DNA of 64,000 bases from positions 5,163,753 to 5,227,752 of the forward strand of contig NZ_MPPL01000001.1 in NCBI RefSeq assembly GCF_001911425.1, written 5' to 3'. Shown here piece by piece: positions 7,981-17,326 of the stretch. This stretch comes from Mucilaginibacter polytrichastri. Lineage in GTDB: Bacteria; Bacteroidota; Bacteroidia; Sphingobacteriales; Sphingobacteriaceae. Numbering within the stretch: the first letter of the stretch is position 1; each line of letters starts with the position of its first letter. The notes under the pieces are model-generated. The model did not search any database. It was not told where the DNA came from and saw only the letters and a program-made list of their open reading frames with translations. The translations under genes and the position numbers were made by a program.

Positions 7981-9285
7981 TTAAAACAACTCAACCAACC
8001 GCTCCAAAGCCATTCCTCTTGAGCCTTTAAGCAATACCGTTGAATGCTTAACCGGTTTTTCTTTCAGGGCCTTAATTGCATCGTCGGTAGTCTCAAAAAA
8101 ATCAGCACTGAAACCCGGTTTAAGATCGAAGAATGCTTTGCCGATAAAAATTCGCTGGTTAACGGGCGCCGCAATAGCTTTTTGGATAATAGCCTCATGC
8201 TCTGCTGCAGATTCATCACCCAGTTCGAACATATCGCCCAGTACCAATACTTTGTCTTTAGCATCCATGGTGCTAATGTTGTCTATAGCTACCGCCATGC
8301 TGCTGGGGTTGGCGTTATAATAGTCGCAAATGAGGGTGTTATGTGCCGTCTGCATAATTTGCGAGCGATTATTGGTTGGCTGATAGCTGCTAAGGCCGGC
8401 GTTAATTTCGGCATCACTCATTTTAAAATAAGTACCTATGCAAATAGCTGCCAGCATATTATCCAGGTTGTATGCGCCGGTTAAATGAGAGTCAACCTCG
8501 TGACTAACGTTATTTGACCCCGACCATTCCAGCGATACGTAAGGTGCATTTTTAGTCACCTTACCGGTAATTAGATTACCGGGCTCCTTGGTTCCGTAGC
8601 CTATTGTGTTTTGCAGGTTGCGTGCTGCTTTCATTTCAGCCAATACGGGGCTATCGGTATTGATGAAGATGGTTCCGTTAGTTGCCTGCAGATAATCATA
8701 TAATTCGCCTTTGGCTATTTTTACGCCTTCTGTACCGCCAAAGCCTTCCAGGTGTGCTTTGCCAACATTGGTAATTAAGCCATGTGTGGGTTGCGAAATA
8801 GTGCACAACATCTCAATTTCTTTCTGGTGGTTGGCCCCCATTTCTATTACGGCCATGTCGTATTCATTAGTTATCGATAGCACGCTTAATGGTACACCAA
8901 TATGGTTATTTAAATTACCCTGTGTGGCATAGGTTTTAAAATGCTGCGATAAAACGGCTTTAATAAGTTCCTTAGTGGTGGTTTTACCATTGGTACCAGT
9001 TAGGCCTATCACCGGTATCTGCAATTGCTTGCGGTGGTAGCGAGCCAGGTCTTGCAGCTTGGTAAGTACGTCGTCTACCAGTATGTATTGTTCGCTAATG
9101 CGATATTGGGCATTATCAATTACAGCATAAGCTGCGCCTGCTTCAATGGCTTGTTGGGCAAAGCTATTGGCATCAAACGTATCTCCCTTCAGGGCAAAAA
9201 ATAAACTGCCTTGCGCAATTTTGCGGGTGTCTGTACTAATTACGGGGTGCTGTAAAAACAGCTCATAAAGTTGTTCGGTAACCAT
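7981..9285 (-). CDS. murF: UDP-N-acetylmuramoyl-tripeptide--D-alanyl-D-alanine ligase
   Basis: Cytoplasmic peptidoglycan enzyme that adds D-Ala-D-Ala to the UDP-MurNAc-tripeptide. The N-terminal domain shows 'STDTRKIAQGSLFFALKGDTFDAN', typical of MurF. The Mur-ligase ATP loop 'GLTGTNGKTTTKEL' is at about residues 95-107, and 'VIEMGANHQKEI' and 'HLEGFGGTEGVKIAKGEL' follow. The C-terminal domain contains 'DYYNANPSSMAVAID', a MurF hallmark. Length (434 aa) is normal. The gene stands alone, outside any dcw cluster, on the minus strand. Confidence 0.95.
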   Translation of the reverse strand: MVTEQLYELFLQHPVISTDTRKIAQGSLFFALKGDTFDANSFAQQAIEAGAAYAVIDNAQYRISEQYILVDDVLTKLQDLARYHRKQLQIPVIGLTGTNGKTTTKELIKAVLSQHFKTYATQGNLNNHIGVPLSVLSITNEYDMAVIEMGANHQKEIEMLCTISQPTHGLITNVGKAHLEGFGGTEGVKIAKGELYDYLQATNGTIFINTDSPVLAEMKAARNLQNTIGYGTKEPGNLITGKVTKNAPYVSLEWSGSNNVSHEVDSHLTGAYNLDNMLAAICIGTYFKMSDAEINAGLSSYQPTNNRSQIMQTAHNTLICDYYNANPSSMAVAIDNISTMDAKDKVLVLGDMFELGDESAAEHEAIIQKAIAAPVNQRIFIGKAFFDLKPGFSADFFETTDDAIKALKEKPVKHSTVLLKGSRGMALERLVELF

Positions 9286-9421
9286 GATGTAAATATACAG
9301 CGAAGCTTGTAAAATGTTATATTCCGATTAACCAGTTTTAGTTCACCGGAAATTTTCTGCCATCTACCGTTTTTATCATCTACCTAACCGTTGGCCTATT
9401 GCGTAGGGTGCCACCCTGCTA

Positions 9422-9429
9422 TACATTTG
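9422..9429 (+). promoter_or_regulatory. Predicted -7 box (TACATTTG) of the HXXEE gene
   Basis: It lies 24 bp upstream of the ATG at 9454 and so favours that start over an upstream TTG at 9391, which would lie before the transcript start. Confidence 0.5.
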
Positions 9430-9453
9430 TTTCAACAAACAAAGTTAGAGCAG

Positions 9454-9954
9454 ATGAAAACGTATTATTTAGTGGCCTGGCTACTACCCTTCGCTATCAT
9501 TGCGCACATTATAGAAGAGTTTGTTTTTCCGGGCGGGTTCATTAAATGGTACCGGGATTCGCGGCCGGATATTGCAGCGAGCATTACTAAAAGTAGGCAC
9601 ACAGTGATTAACATTGTTTATATCGTATTGTCATTTATTCCGCTTTTGCTTGGTCCGGCTATCCAGGGTATTTCATGGTTATTAGCGCTTACATCCATTG
9701 CTGCTGTAAATGCTTTGTTTCATATTTTGGGGAGTGCACGCACCAAAACCTATTCGCCGGGCGAGGTAACTGCCATGTTTATCTATCTGCCCCTGACCAT
9801 TTACATTAACTGGGAGCTGCTGGCTACGCATGCCATTACGCTGGATTATGCCGGTAAATGTTTTTTAGTAGGGATAGCCTACCATATATGGTCTGCCTAT
9901 AGTCATCGCCAACGAGCCATTAAGTTTGAGCAATATCAAACGGCCAATAAATAA
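9454..9954 (+). CDS. HXXEE domain-containing membrane protein
   Basis: Small integral membrane protein of unknown biochemical role. The family motif is visible near the N terminus as 'AHIIEEFVFPGGF' (H-x-x-E-E). Four or five hydrophobic helices follow, and there is a basic C-terminal tail. I chose the ATG at 9454 (166 aa) because the product then begins directly with a membrane segment and the gene has a TACATTTG box 24 bp upstream. It is a single gene between murF and fabV, ended by a strong hairpin shared with the convergent fabV. Confidence 0.8.
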   Translation: MKTYYLVAWLLPFAIIAHIIEEFVFPGGFIKWYRDSRPDIAASITKSRHTVINIVYIVLSFIPLLLGPAIQGISWLLALTSIAAVNALFHILGSARTKTYSPGEVTAMFIYLPLTIYINWELLATHAITLDYAGKCFLVGIAYHIWSAYSHRQRAIKFEQYQTANK

Positions 9955-9970
9955 ATATATCGTTTAAAGT

Positions 9971-10002
9971 AGTAAGGCCTCCCGGTTTGGGGAGGCCTTA
10001 CT
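9971..10002. terminator. Bidirectional terminator between convergent genes
   Basis: A perfect 13-bp stem, AGTAAGGCCTCCC (9971-9983) with GGGAGGCCTTACT (9990-10002), has a 6-nt loop. It lies between the HXXEE and fabV stop codons. Confidence 0.7.
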
Positions 10003-10027
10003 TGTATGTGATGAGATCAGTAAACAA

Positions 10028-11224
10028 TTAGCTTACCAAGCCCGAAACTTCTACCATTTCATTTACATCGGTACCGTAAGTTACTTCCGGTACTTCAAAA
10101 CCAAACAAGTTCATAAAGTCAGATCGGTATCCGGCTAGGTCGCCAATGGAGGCAAGCGAATCGGTATCAGCTTCTGCCCAAAGGGCCTGTACTTTAGCCT
10201 GGACGTCTGGGCGCATTTCCAAATCGTCTATACGGATGCGGCCTTTTTCATCTACCGGTATGGTGGTATCGGTATATAAACGTTGCTCAAACAAACGCTG
10301 GATCTGTTCGATACAACCCTCATGAATACCTTCTTCTTTCATTACTTTATATAGTAAAGAGATATATAGCGGAATAACCGGGATAGCTGAGCTTGCCTGG
10401 GTAACCAACGCCTTATTAACAGAGATGAGGGCTTTGCCGTCAATATCTTTTAGCTTATCGCTGATTTCGAAAGCGGTAGCTTCCAGATGATCTTTAGCAC
10501 GGCCAATGGTGCCTTTGCGGTAAACCTTTTCTGTTAGTGCAGGGCCAATGTAAGAGTAAGCAACAGTTACTACACCGTTGGCCAATATATTCGCGGCTTT
10601 CATTTCATCAATCCACATGCCCCAGTCTTCGCCGCCCATTACCTCAACGGTATTGGCAATTTCTTCGTCGGTAGCCGGGTTGATAGAAATTTCGGATACT
10701 ACGCCGGTATGGAAATCAACCGTCTTATTGGTGAAAACTTCGCCAATTGGTTTAATAACCGAGTTGTGGGCAACGCCTGTTTTTGGGTGATTTCTGCGTG
10801 GAGAAGCCAGGCTATAAATAACCAGGTCAACCTGGCCCAGGTCTTTTTTGATCAGTGCGATAGTTTTTTCTTTGATCTCGTCAGAGAAGGCATCGCCGTT
10901 GATGCTTTTGGCGTATAGGCCGGCTTCATGCGCTTGTTTCTCAAAAGCGGCGGTATTGTACCAGCCTGCTGATGCCGGTTTGCCCGGTGCGGGTGGTTTT
11001 TCGAAATAAACACCCACGGTTGAAGCATCTGAACCGAAAGCGCTGGTAATGCGCGAAGCCAAACCAAAACCAGTTGATGCGCCGATTACCAATACTTTAA
11101 CCGGGCCGCCATCAATTGCTTTCTTTGATTTGATATAATTAATTTGATTGATCACATTTTGCTCACAGCCCTGAGGATGAGAGGTTAAACAGATAAATCC
11201 GCGTATTCTGGGTTCTATAATCAT
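10028..11224 (-). CDS. fabV: Enoyl-ACP / trans-2-enoyl-CoA reductase FabV
   Basis: NADH-dependent enoyl reductase that completes the fatty-acid elongation cycle; FabV enzymes resist triclosan. The N terminus 'IIEPRIRGFICLTSHPQGC' and the nucleotide motif 'VLVIGASTGFGLASR' (about residues 44-58) are diagnostic. The catalytic Y-x8-K pair falls at Y235 and K244 ('YRKGTIGRAK'), the same numbers as in characterised FabV. 'IYSLASPRRNHPKTG' and the C-terminal 'MRPDVQAKV' region also fit. Length is 398 aa. It is monocistronic and converges on the HXXEE gene. Confidence 0.96.
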   Translation of the reverse strand: MIIEPRIRGFICLTSHPQGCEQNVINQINYIKSKKAIDGGPVKVLVIGASTGFGLASRITSAFGSDASTVGVYFEKPPAPGKPASAGWYNTAAFEKQAHEAGLYAKSINGDAFSDEIKEKTIALIKKDLGQVDLVIYSLASPRRNHPKTGVAHNSVIKPIGEVFTNKTVDFHTGVVSEISINPATDEEIANTVEVMGGEDWGMWIDEMKAANILANGVVTVAYSYIGPALTEKVYRKGTIGRAKDHLEATAFEISDKLKDIDGKALISVNKALVTQASSAIPVIPLYISLLYKVMKEEGIHEGCIEQIQRLFEQRLYTDTTIPVDEKGRIRIDDLEMRPDVQAKVQALWAEADTDSLASIGDLAGYRSDFMNLFGFEVPEVTYGTDVNEMVEVSGLVS

Positions 11225-11295
11225 AAAAACTTATTAAAAATCGAGGCATATATAAGGAATATTTTGAAAACATTCCTAAAAAAGGTTCTTTAGAA

Positions 11296-11874
11296 TTAAT
11301 TGACTTGCGTGTAGTTATCATTAATTAGCCTGCCATCGGCATCTAAATGATATTCATAACCCAGAAAATCTCTGAGGATAATTTTGTTATCAGAAAATTC
11401 AATTGGAGGCTTTTCGTCCAATGTTAAGAAAATATCTCTGCCACTGAATGTCCATTTAATATCGCCATTGAAGGCAATCCTTGAAATTTGAGTTTCGCCA
11501 TGTATTAACAGATCCCCATCAAATTCATAAATACAAAAACAAGTCGCCAAATCAAGGTTGTTTTTCCAAATTAAATCCAAAGATGGAACTTGCAGAGCAT
11601 AAACACTATTTGTACAACAGATAAATATGATATCATCTTTAATTAATGGCGAACGTGCATTTATTCTTGTTATGCCGCCTGATGCATAAATGACTACGCT
11701 GGAGATTTCAACTTCGTGTTCTTTAACCCTGATGCCATGTTTGGCGGATGGCTGATAGACATCGGCCGGATCATGAATTACGTTTTGATAATGATTTTTA
11801 TTGTCCGTTGAGTTTAAGACATAACCTTCATCATCAATAACTTCTATTTCGTACTGTTGGTAATGGGTGATCAT
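11296..11874 (-). CDS. Hypothetical protein, possible beta-propeller-like
   Basis: I do not recognise this 192-aa protein. It has no signal peptide or membrane segment. The sequence is rich in short strands such as 'DIIFICCTNSVYALQVPSLDLIWKNN' and 'DGDLLIHGETQISRIAFNGDIKWTF', which resemble quinoprotein-like blades (a value read out, then 'W.' or 'G.I.W'). It starts 8 bp after recQ ends on the same strand and is probably co-transcribed. Base composition is more AT-rich than the neighbouring recQ, which may mean later acquisition. Function is unknown; a single-gene accessory or immunity role cannot be excluded. Confidence 0.7.
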   Translation of the reverse strand: MITHYQQYEIEVIDDEGYVLNSTDNKNHYQNVIHDPADVYQPSAKHGIRVKEHEVEISSVVIYASGGITRINARSPLIKDDIIFICCTNSVYALQVPSLDLIWKNNLDLATCFCIYEFDGDLLIHGETQISRIAFNGDIKWTFSGRDIFLTLDEKPPIEFSDNKIILRDFLGYEYHLDADGRLINDNYTQVN

Positions 11875-11882
11875 CTTATGTC

Positions 11883-14027
11883 TTATGCCTCTTTTTTCAT
11901 CCAGCTTACTACGGCTTTAATTTCGGTATAGCTGTAGTCATCGCCTAAAATTTCTTTTAAGGGCGCTAACCGGTCTGCGCCATAGCTTTCTACCGCGTCC
12001 TGAATTTTAGGAATTTTCTGCTGATCAACCAGGTCAGTTACCTCCATTTCTCCAGATTGGATAAAGGAACATAGGTGCCCTTCTACAGTCATTGGCGATA
12101 AGTTGCGCATGCCGGCAATCTCTGTTATGCCAACCCCCGCTTTGTACAGATCAAAGCTTTCGCGCTGTGTGCCGCCTGTTGATGCGCGGGTTGTTTTAGT
12201 TTTGGTGATCTTGGGTTTTTTAATCCCGATTTTGGAAGCCAAGCCATGCTGGCTGCAATAAGCTGTAATTACCTTTAAAAAGGCGGTACCATAACGCTGC
12301 AACTTAACCTCACCAAAACCGGAAATACGGCCAAGCTCTTCCGTACTTTGTGGCAGGTAGGTTGCCATCTCCAGTAATGTGGCATCCGACAGGATAATAT
12401 AAGCCGGCACGTTCTCATTCATAGCCAGGTTAAAGCGGGTGGTTTTTAGGTCGTGCAGCAGCCCTGCTTCGTAAATGGTTGGCTGGGTTTCTGTTGCTGC
12501 AGTTTCCAGGTCTTCGGCTAAATTAAACTCCACTTTTTGCAGGCCTTTTAAAACGGCTTCGCTTGTGGCGGTTAATTTTAAGATCGGATACTGGTCATCG
12601 GTAACCACCAAATAGCCTTGTATTGCCAATTGACCCATGTAACGCTGCCATTCGGCTTTGCTAAGGTCGGCACCAATGCCGTAGGTTTTAAGTTGCTTAT
12701 GCTCATCACGGATCTTTTCACTTTTAGATCCCCGCAAAAAATCTATGACATAATTAGTGCCGAAACGCTGGTTTAAACGATAAACTGCCGAGAGCGCCTT
12801 TTGCGCAATCACTGTACCATCGAACTTTTTAAACTCGGTGAGGCAAACATCGCACGAGCCGCAATGATCCGGAAACTGCTCGTTAAAGTAATGCATTAAA
12901 TACTGGCGGCGGCAGGTTTGCAGCTGGCAATACTTTACCATATCATCCAGCTTTTTCAGCATAATGCGGCTTTGGTCTTCATTGCCCTCTACCCTGGCAA
13001 AGCGCTGTAGTTTAAAGGCATCACCTGCCGAGAAAAACAATAATGCCTCAGATGGTAAACCATCGCGACCGGCCCGGCCTGTCTCCTGGTAGTAACCCTC
13101 AATGTTTTTAGGCAGATCATGGTGTATCACATACCGCACGTTTGATTTATTGATGCCCATGCCGAAGGCAATAGTAGCCACCATAATCTTTATTTCATCG
13201 CGCAAAAACTGATCCTGATTGTGGGCTTTGGTCTCGTTATCCAGCCCGGCATGGTAGGCTTTGGCTGCGTAACCCTGCTTTTGCAGGTCGGCGGCAAGGT
13301 CTTCGGTGCTTTGGCGGCTCAGGCAATAAATAATGCCCGAATCTTCCTGGTGGTCATCTAAAAAGTTTAGCAGTTGGTTATAGCTGTCTTTTTTCGGCGA
13401 TACTTTATAGCTGATGTTCGGCCGGTTAAAGGAGGATACAAATTCTTTAGGCTGATGCAGCGCTAATTTTTCGCGGATGTCCTTGCGGGTCAGGTCGTCA
13501 GCTGTGGCCGTTAATGCAATAACGGGTGTTTTAGGGAACTCTGTTTTAAAGCTCGAAAGCATCAGATACTCTGGCCTGAAATCATGACCCCAGTGCGAGA
13601 TACAATGTGCCTCATCTATAGCGATAAGGCTTACGTTTAAAGTTTTTAGGAAAGTAACCAACCGGTTCTCTGAACCGAACAAGCGCTCGGGGGCCAGGTA
13701 AAGTAACTTAATTTCGCCCGATTTTAACCGGCTTATAATACTTTGCTGCTCGTTGGCATTTAGGCTAGAGTTTAAAAAAGCTGCCGGGATACCGTTGATG
13801 TTTAGGGCATCCACCTGGTCTTTCATTAAAGCGATCAGCGGAGAAATAACCACAGTTAATCCATCCATTAACACAGCAGGCAACTGGTAGCATAGTGACT
13901 TCCCGCCACCCGTTGGCATCAGCACCAATGCATCGCCGCCGTTTAAGATCTGCTGAACGATGGCACCCTGCTGGTGGCGAAATTCTGTATAACCAAAGTA
14001 TTTGTGTAAGGCTTCTAGGGGTGTCAT
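11883..14027 (-). CDS. recQ: ATP-dependent DNA helicase RecQ
   Basis: Unwinds DNA 3' to 5' in recombination and fork repair. Motif I 'MPTGGGKSLCYQLP' has K43, the DEAH box is at about 138-141 ('IDEAHCISHWGHDFRPEY'), and motif VI 'YYQETGRAGRDG' lies near 320. The zinc subdomain has four cysteines in about residues 367-395 ('CGSCDVC' is the end). A winged-helix RQC region, an HRDC domain (about 535-612) and a C-terminal helix-turn-helix-like segment ('YKAGVGITEIAGMRNLSPMT') complete the 714 aa. It is full-length, and the hypothetical at 11296 follows in the same direction. Confidence 0.96.
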   Translation of the reverse strand: MTPLEALHKYFGYTEFRHQQGAIVQQILNGGDALVLMPTGGGKSLCYQLPAVLMDGLTVVISPLIALMKDQVDALNINGIPAAFLNSSLNANEQQSIISRLKSGEIKLLYLAPERLFGSENRLVTFLKTLNVSLIAIDEAHCISHWGHDFRPEYLMLSSFKTEFPKTPVIALTATADDLTRKDIREKLALHQPKEFVSSFNRPNISYKVSPKKDSYNQLLNFLDDHQEDSGIIYCLSRQSTEDLAADLQKQGYAAKAYHAGLDNETKAHNQDQFLRDEIKIMVATIAFGMGINKSNVRYVIHHDLPKNIEGYYQETGRAGRDGLPSEALLFFSAGDAFKLQRFARVEGNEDQSRIMLKKLDDMVKYCQLQTCRRQYLMHYFNEQFPDHCGSCDVCLTEFKKFDGTVIAQKALSAVYRLNQRFGTNYVIDFLRGSKSEKIRDEHKQLKTYGIGADLSKAEWQRYMGQLAIQGYLVVTDDQYPILKLTATSEAVLKGLQKVEFNLAEDLETAATETQPTIYEAGLLHDLKTTRFNLAMNENVPAYIILSDATLLEMATYLPQSTEELGRISGFGEVKLQRYGTAFLKVITAYCSQHGLASKIGIKKPKITKTKTTRASTGGTQRESFDLYKAGVGITEIAGMRNLSPMTVEGHLCSFIQSGEMEVTDLVDQQKIPKIQDAVESYGADRLAPLKEILGDDYSYTEIKAVVSWMKKEA

Positions 14028-14191
14028 TATTGTAAAGTTAGTGATTCCCTTGAATCTCTGTGTTTGTAAACAAAAAAGGTGATCACTAAATTAGTCATCA
14101 CCTATATATTGTATATACTATGCTTAATTGTTTATAAAAATATAAACGAGTTGATCCGATATGAAATCGGAACGCAGAAATTTAAATTTAA

Positions 14192-14401
14192 TTAAGCTTT
14201 AACGCGTGCTTTATCAAGCGCGTTGGCTAAAATAACTGTGCCTACACCAAAAATGATGATACCGCCAAAAAACAAGCCCGCAGAAGCGTCAAGGCCGCTG
14301 TTTGAATCAACCAGATTATATGAAGTAGCAGGTGTAAATGTTAATGCTCCGGCTACAATTAAAATTCCGGCAAGGGCAATTATGATACCTATGTTTCTCA
14401 T
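14192..14401 (-). CDS. Small two-helix membrane protein, unknown function
   Basis: A 69-aa protein with helices at about residues 4-23 and 41-61, joined by a polar loop ('SYNLVDSNSGLDAS'), and a basic tail ('LDKARVKA'). I do not recognise a family. Reality is supported by a TATATTTG promoter box 23 bp upstream of the ATG. The loop sits where a periplasmic segment would be expected. It stands alone between recQ and the M14 peptidase. Confidence 0.65.
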   Translation of the reverse strand: MRNIGIIIALAGILIVAGALTFTPATSYNLVDSNSGLDASAGLFFGGIIIFGVGTVILANALDKARVKA

Positions 14402-14423
14402 TGTCGTGTTATTTTGAAAGCCA

Positions 14424-14431
14424 CAAATATA
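14424..14431 (-). promoter_or_regulatory. Predicted -7 box (TATATTTG) of the small membrane protein gene
   Basis: The minus-strand TAnnTTTG match gives an expected transcript start near 14417, about 16 nt before the ATG. Confidence 0.5.
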
Positions 14432-14656
14432 TTATGTTTTAATTAAATACTGATAGTAAAATGCTTTAGGTGCAGAAATAATACATTTTTTAAATTTTCA
14501 CCTGCTAAGTAATTGGGGTTATAAATCGACACAATTTAAATAAGATGAAGATTTTATGATGTTTTAGCCTGAAAAGCGATGGAGAAACGACTTTGAGCCA
14601 ATAATTTAATGTTGAATCGTCATTTTTTTAATTTCTTTATTAGCTTTAGCTTAGAT

Positions 14657-17158
14657 ATGCATAAAAAACTTTACTCCCTCCTTTTACTGCTTACGCTTAC
14701 CCTAACAGCGTTTGCACAGCAAATTAAAACCCCGGCCGAATTTTTAGGTTACAAATTGGGCGATCAGTTTACGCCTCATTATCGTATCGCTGAGTATTTC
14801 AGGTACATCGCCCAAGCGTCTAAGAACATAAAGCTGGTGGAGTATGGTAAAACGAACGAAGGTCGCCCATTACTGCTTGCCTTTATAGCATCAGACGATA
14901 ACATCGGCAAGCTGGATGAGATCCGGCAGAATAATATGAAGCTGGCTGGTTTAGCAACGGGTGGTGGTTCTACAGCCGGCCCGGTTGTAGTTTGGTTAAG
15001 TTATAATGTGCATGGTAACGAGCCTGCATCGAGCGAGGCTGCCATGCAAACCTTATATGATTTGGTTAACCCCGCCAACGCACAAACCCAGCAATGGCTT
15101 AAAAATACAGTAGTAATTATAGACCCGTGTTTAAACCCCGACGGTCGCGACCGTTATGTGAATTTCTACAATTCGGTACGCGGCGTAACGCCCGATGCTT
15201 ATAACCAGGCCCGTGAGCACATGGAACCATGGCCGGGTGGCCGGGTAAACCATTACTATTTCGACCTTAACCGCGATTGGGCATGGCAAACACAAAAAGA
15301 AGTACAGGCCCGTTTGGTGGTATTTAACCAATGGCTGCCACAAGTACATGTTGATTACCATGAGCAGGGCTATAATAACCCCTATTACTTTGCGCCTGCT
15401 GCCGAGCCTTTCCATAAAGATATTACACCATGGCAGCGCGAGTTCCAAACCACTATCGGTAAAAATAACGCCAAGTATTTTGACCAGCACGGCTGGACTT
15501 ATTTCACCAAAGAGGAATTTGACCTGCTGTACCCATCTTACGGCGATACCTATCCTATCTATAATGGATCTATCGGGATGACGTTTGAGCAGGGCGGTAT
15601 TAGCGCAGGTGTTGCCGTACTTACCCGCAGCGGTGACACCCTTACCCTGGCCGACCGGATAGAGCACCATCATACTACCGGATTAAGTACCATAGAAATG
15701 TCTTCCGTTTATGCAACCAAAGTACTTACCGAGTACAAAAAGTTTTTTGATAACGGCCGCATCAATCCGCCGGGCGAATACAAGACTTATATTGTTAAAA
15801 ATGACAACCCAGATAAAATAGCTTTGCTGGCGCAATTATTAGACAAAAACGGGATACAATATGGTTACGGGGCTGCCAAAACAAGCCTTGCCGGGTATAA
15901 CTATTTTAACGGGAAAGATGAAGCTTTCACCGCAAGCGATAAAGACCTGGTTGTAAATGCTTATCAATCAAAAGCGGTATTGCTTAATGTACTGTTCGAG
16001 CCTAAAACATTTATTCCCGATTCTAATACCTATGATATTACGGCCTGGTCATTACCCTATGCGTATGGCTTAAAAGCTTATGGGTTAAAAGAATCTGTTA
16101 AACCGACTAATAGTACTTTGCCGGCTAAACCTGTTGATAAAGCCGTTTTAGGCACGCCTTATGCTTATGTGGGTATCTGGCAATCGGCTAAAGATGTGCG
16201 CTTTTTAGCTGCATTGATGAAAAACCATATTAAGGTGCATTATGCCGAACTGCCATTTGAGGCAGGTGGTAAAAAGTATGGGGCAGGATCATTAATTATT
16301 ACCCGTGCCGGTAATAACACGCCCAATTTTGAGCAAACTGTAAATAAGGTAGCGGCAGATAATAGCAGGCAGCTATCGGTACTTACATCGGGCTTTGTAG
16401 AAAAGGGTGCCGATTTGGGCTCGGGCTATGTGCATAACCTGCGCCAGCCTAAAGTAATGCTGATTGCCGGCGACCAGGTAAACTCTGAAGAAATGGGTGA
16501 GGTATGGCACTATTTTGAGCAGCAGATCAATTACCCAATTACCCTGGTACGGTTTCAGGATTTAAACCGTATTAAAATGGCCGACTTTGATGTGGCTATT
16601 TTTCCCGACGGAAATTACAGTGATTTACCGGTTGATAAATTGCAAAGTTGGATACGCGATGGTGGTAAACTGATTGCCGTTGGCGATGCTGTAGGCGCAT
16701 TTGTTGGCAAAGGTACATTTGCCATTAAACGCAAAGAAGAAAAGAAAGATGATAAAGCAGATGCTAAAAAATTTGCTATCATACCAACTTATGAAGGCCG
16801 TAACCACGAGTATATTAAATCTGCAGTACCGGGAGCTATTTATAAAATTAATATAGATAATACCCATCCCCTGGGCTTTGGCTATCCCAACTACTACTAC
16901 ACACTTAAATTAAGCGATGATGTTTATGATTTTTTAGGCGATGACGGCTGGAATGTAGGTACCATTAAAAAGGATGCTTATGTATCGGGCTTTGCAGGCC
17001 AAAAAGCAAAAGCTAAACTGGTAGATGGTTTGCTGATCGGCGTACAAAATATGGGCCGCGGCTCGGTTGTATATTTTGTTGATGATCCATTGTTCCGCAG
17101 TTTCTGGGAAAACGGCAAGCTGCTGTTTAGTAATGCTGTATTTATGGTAGGGCAGTAG
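14657..17158 (+). CDS. Secreted M14-family zinc carboxypeptidase
   Basis: Exported metallopeptidase. The ATG at 14657 is preferred over 14609 because it begins directly with the signal peptide 'MHKKLYSLLLLLTLTLTAFAQ', giving 833 aa. The M14 domain shows the zinc pair in 'NVHGNEPASSEA' (HxxE), 'FDLNRDWAWQTQKE', a third histidine in 'VHVDYHEQGYNNPYYF', and the catalytic glutamate in 'IGMTFEQGG'. The large C-terminal half (about 400-833) resembles a GATase-like or galactose-binding accessory region and is typical of long Bacteroidota M14 proteins. The substrate is probably peptides taken up as nutrients. A hairpin follows. Confidence 0.9.
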   Translation: MHKKLYSLLLLLTLTLTAFAQQIKTPAEFLGYKLGDQFTPHYRIAEYFRYIAQASKNIKLVEYGKTNEGRPLLLAFIASDDNIGKLDEIRQNNMKLAGLATGGGSTAGPVVVWLSYNVHGNEPASSEAAMQTLYDLVNPANAQTQQWLKNTVVIIDPCLNPDGRDRYVNFYNSVRGVTPDAYNQAREHMEPWPGGRVNHYYFDLNRDWAWQTQKEVQARLVVFNQWLPQVHVDYHEQGYNNPYYFAPAAEPFHKDITPWQREFQTTIGKNNAKYFDQHGWTYFTKEEFDLLYPSYGDTYPIYNGSIGMTFEQGGISAGVAVLTRSGDTLTLADRIEHHHTTGLSTIEMSSVYATKVLTEYKKFFDNGRINPPGEYKTYIVKNDNPDKIALLAQLLDKNGIQYGYGAAKTSLAGYNYFNGKDEAFTASDKDLVVNAYQSKAVLLNVLFEPKTFIPDSNTYDITAWSLPYAYGLKAYGLKESVKPTNSTLPAKPVDKAVLGTPYAYVGIWQSAKDVRFLAALMKNHIKVHYAELPFEAGGKKYGAGSLIITRAGNNTPNFEQTVNKVAADNSRQLSVLTSGFVEKGADLGSGYVHNLRQPKVMLIAGDQVNSEEMGEVWHYFEQQINYPITLVRFQDLNRIKMADFDVAIFPDGNYSDLPVDKLQSWIRDGGKLIAVGDAVGAFVGKGTFAIKRKEEKKDDKADAKKFAIIPTYEGRNHEYIKSAVPGAIYKINIDNTHPLGFGYPNYYYTLKLSDDVYDFLGDDGWNVGTIKKDAYVSGFAGQKAKAKLVDGLLIGVQNMGRGSVVYFVDDPLFRSFWENGKLLFSNAVFMVGQ

Positions 17159-17178
17159 ACGTTCGAAGCAAAAAATAA

Positions 17179-17300
17179 GAGCCAAGAAACAAGAGTCTGG
17201 ATAAAGGACTTTAGACAAATGATAATAAAAGAAAGGACGAAAGATTCAATATCTTCCGTCCTTTCTTTTTTTATCGTATTCGAGTCTTGTTTCTTGGCTC
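17179..17300. terminator. Nested inverted repeats, two-way terminator
   Basis: The inner hairpin pairs 17227-17244 with 17252-17269 (18 bp, one mismatch, 7-nt loop) with A and T runs at each side. The outer arms 17179-17197 and 17282-17300 are 19-bp inverted repeats with one mismatch. The structure separates the convergent M14 peptidase and TonB-receptor genes. Confidence 0.65.
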
Positions 17301-17326
17301 GTGTTTCTCGTCTCTTGCTTCTTTCC

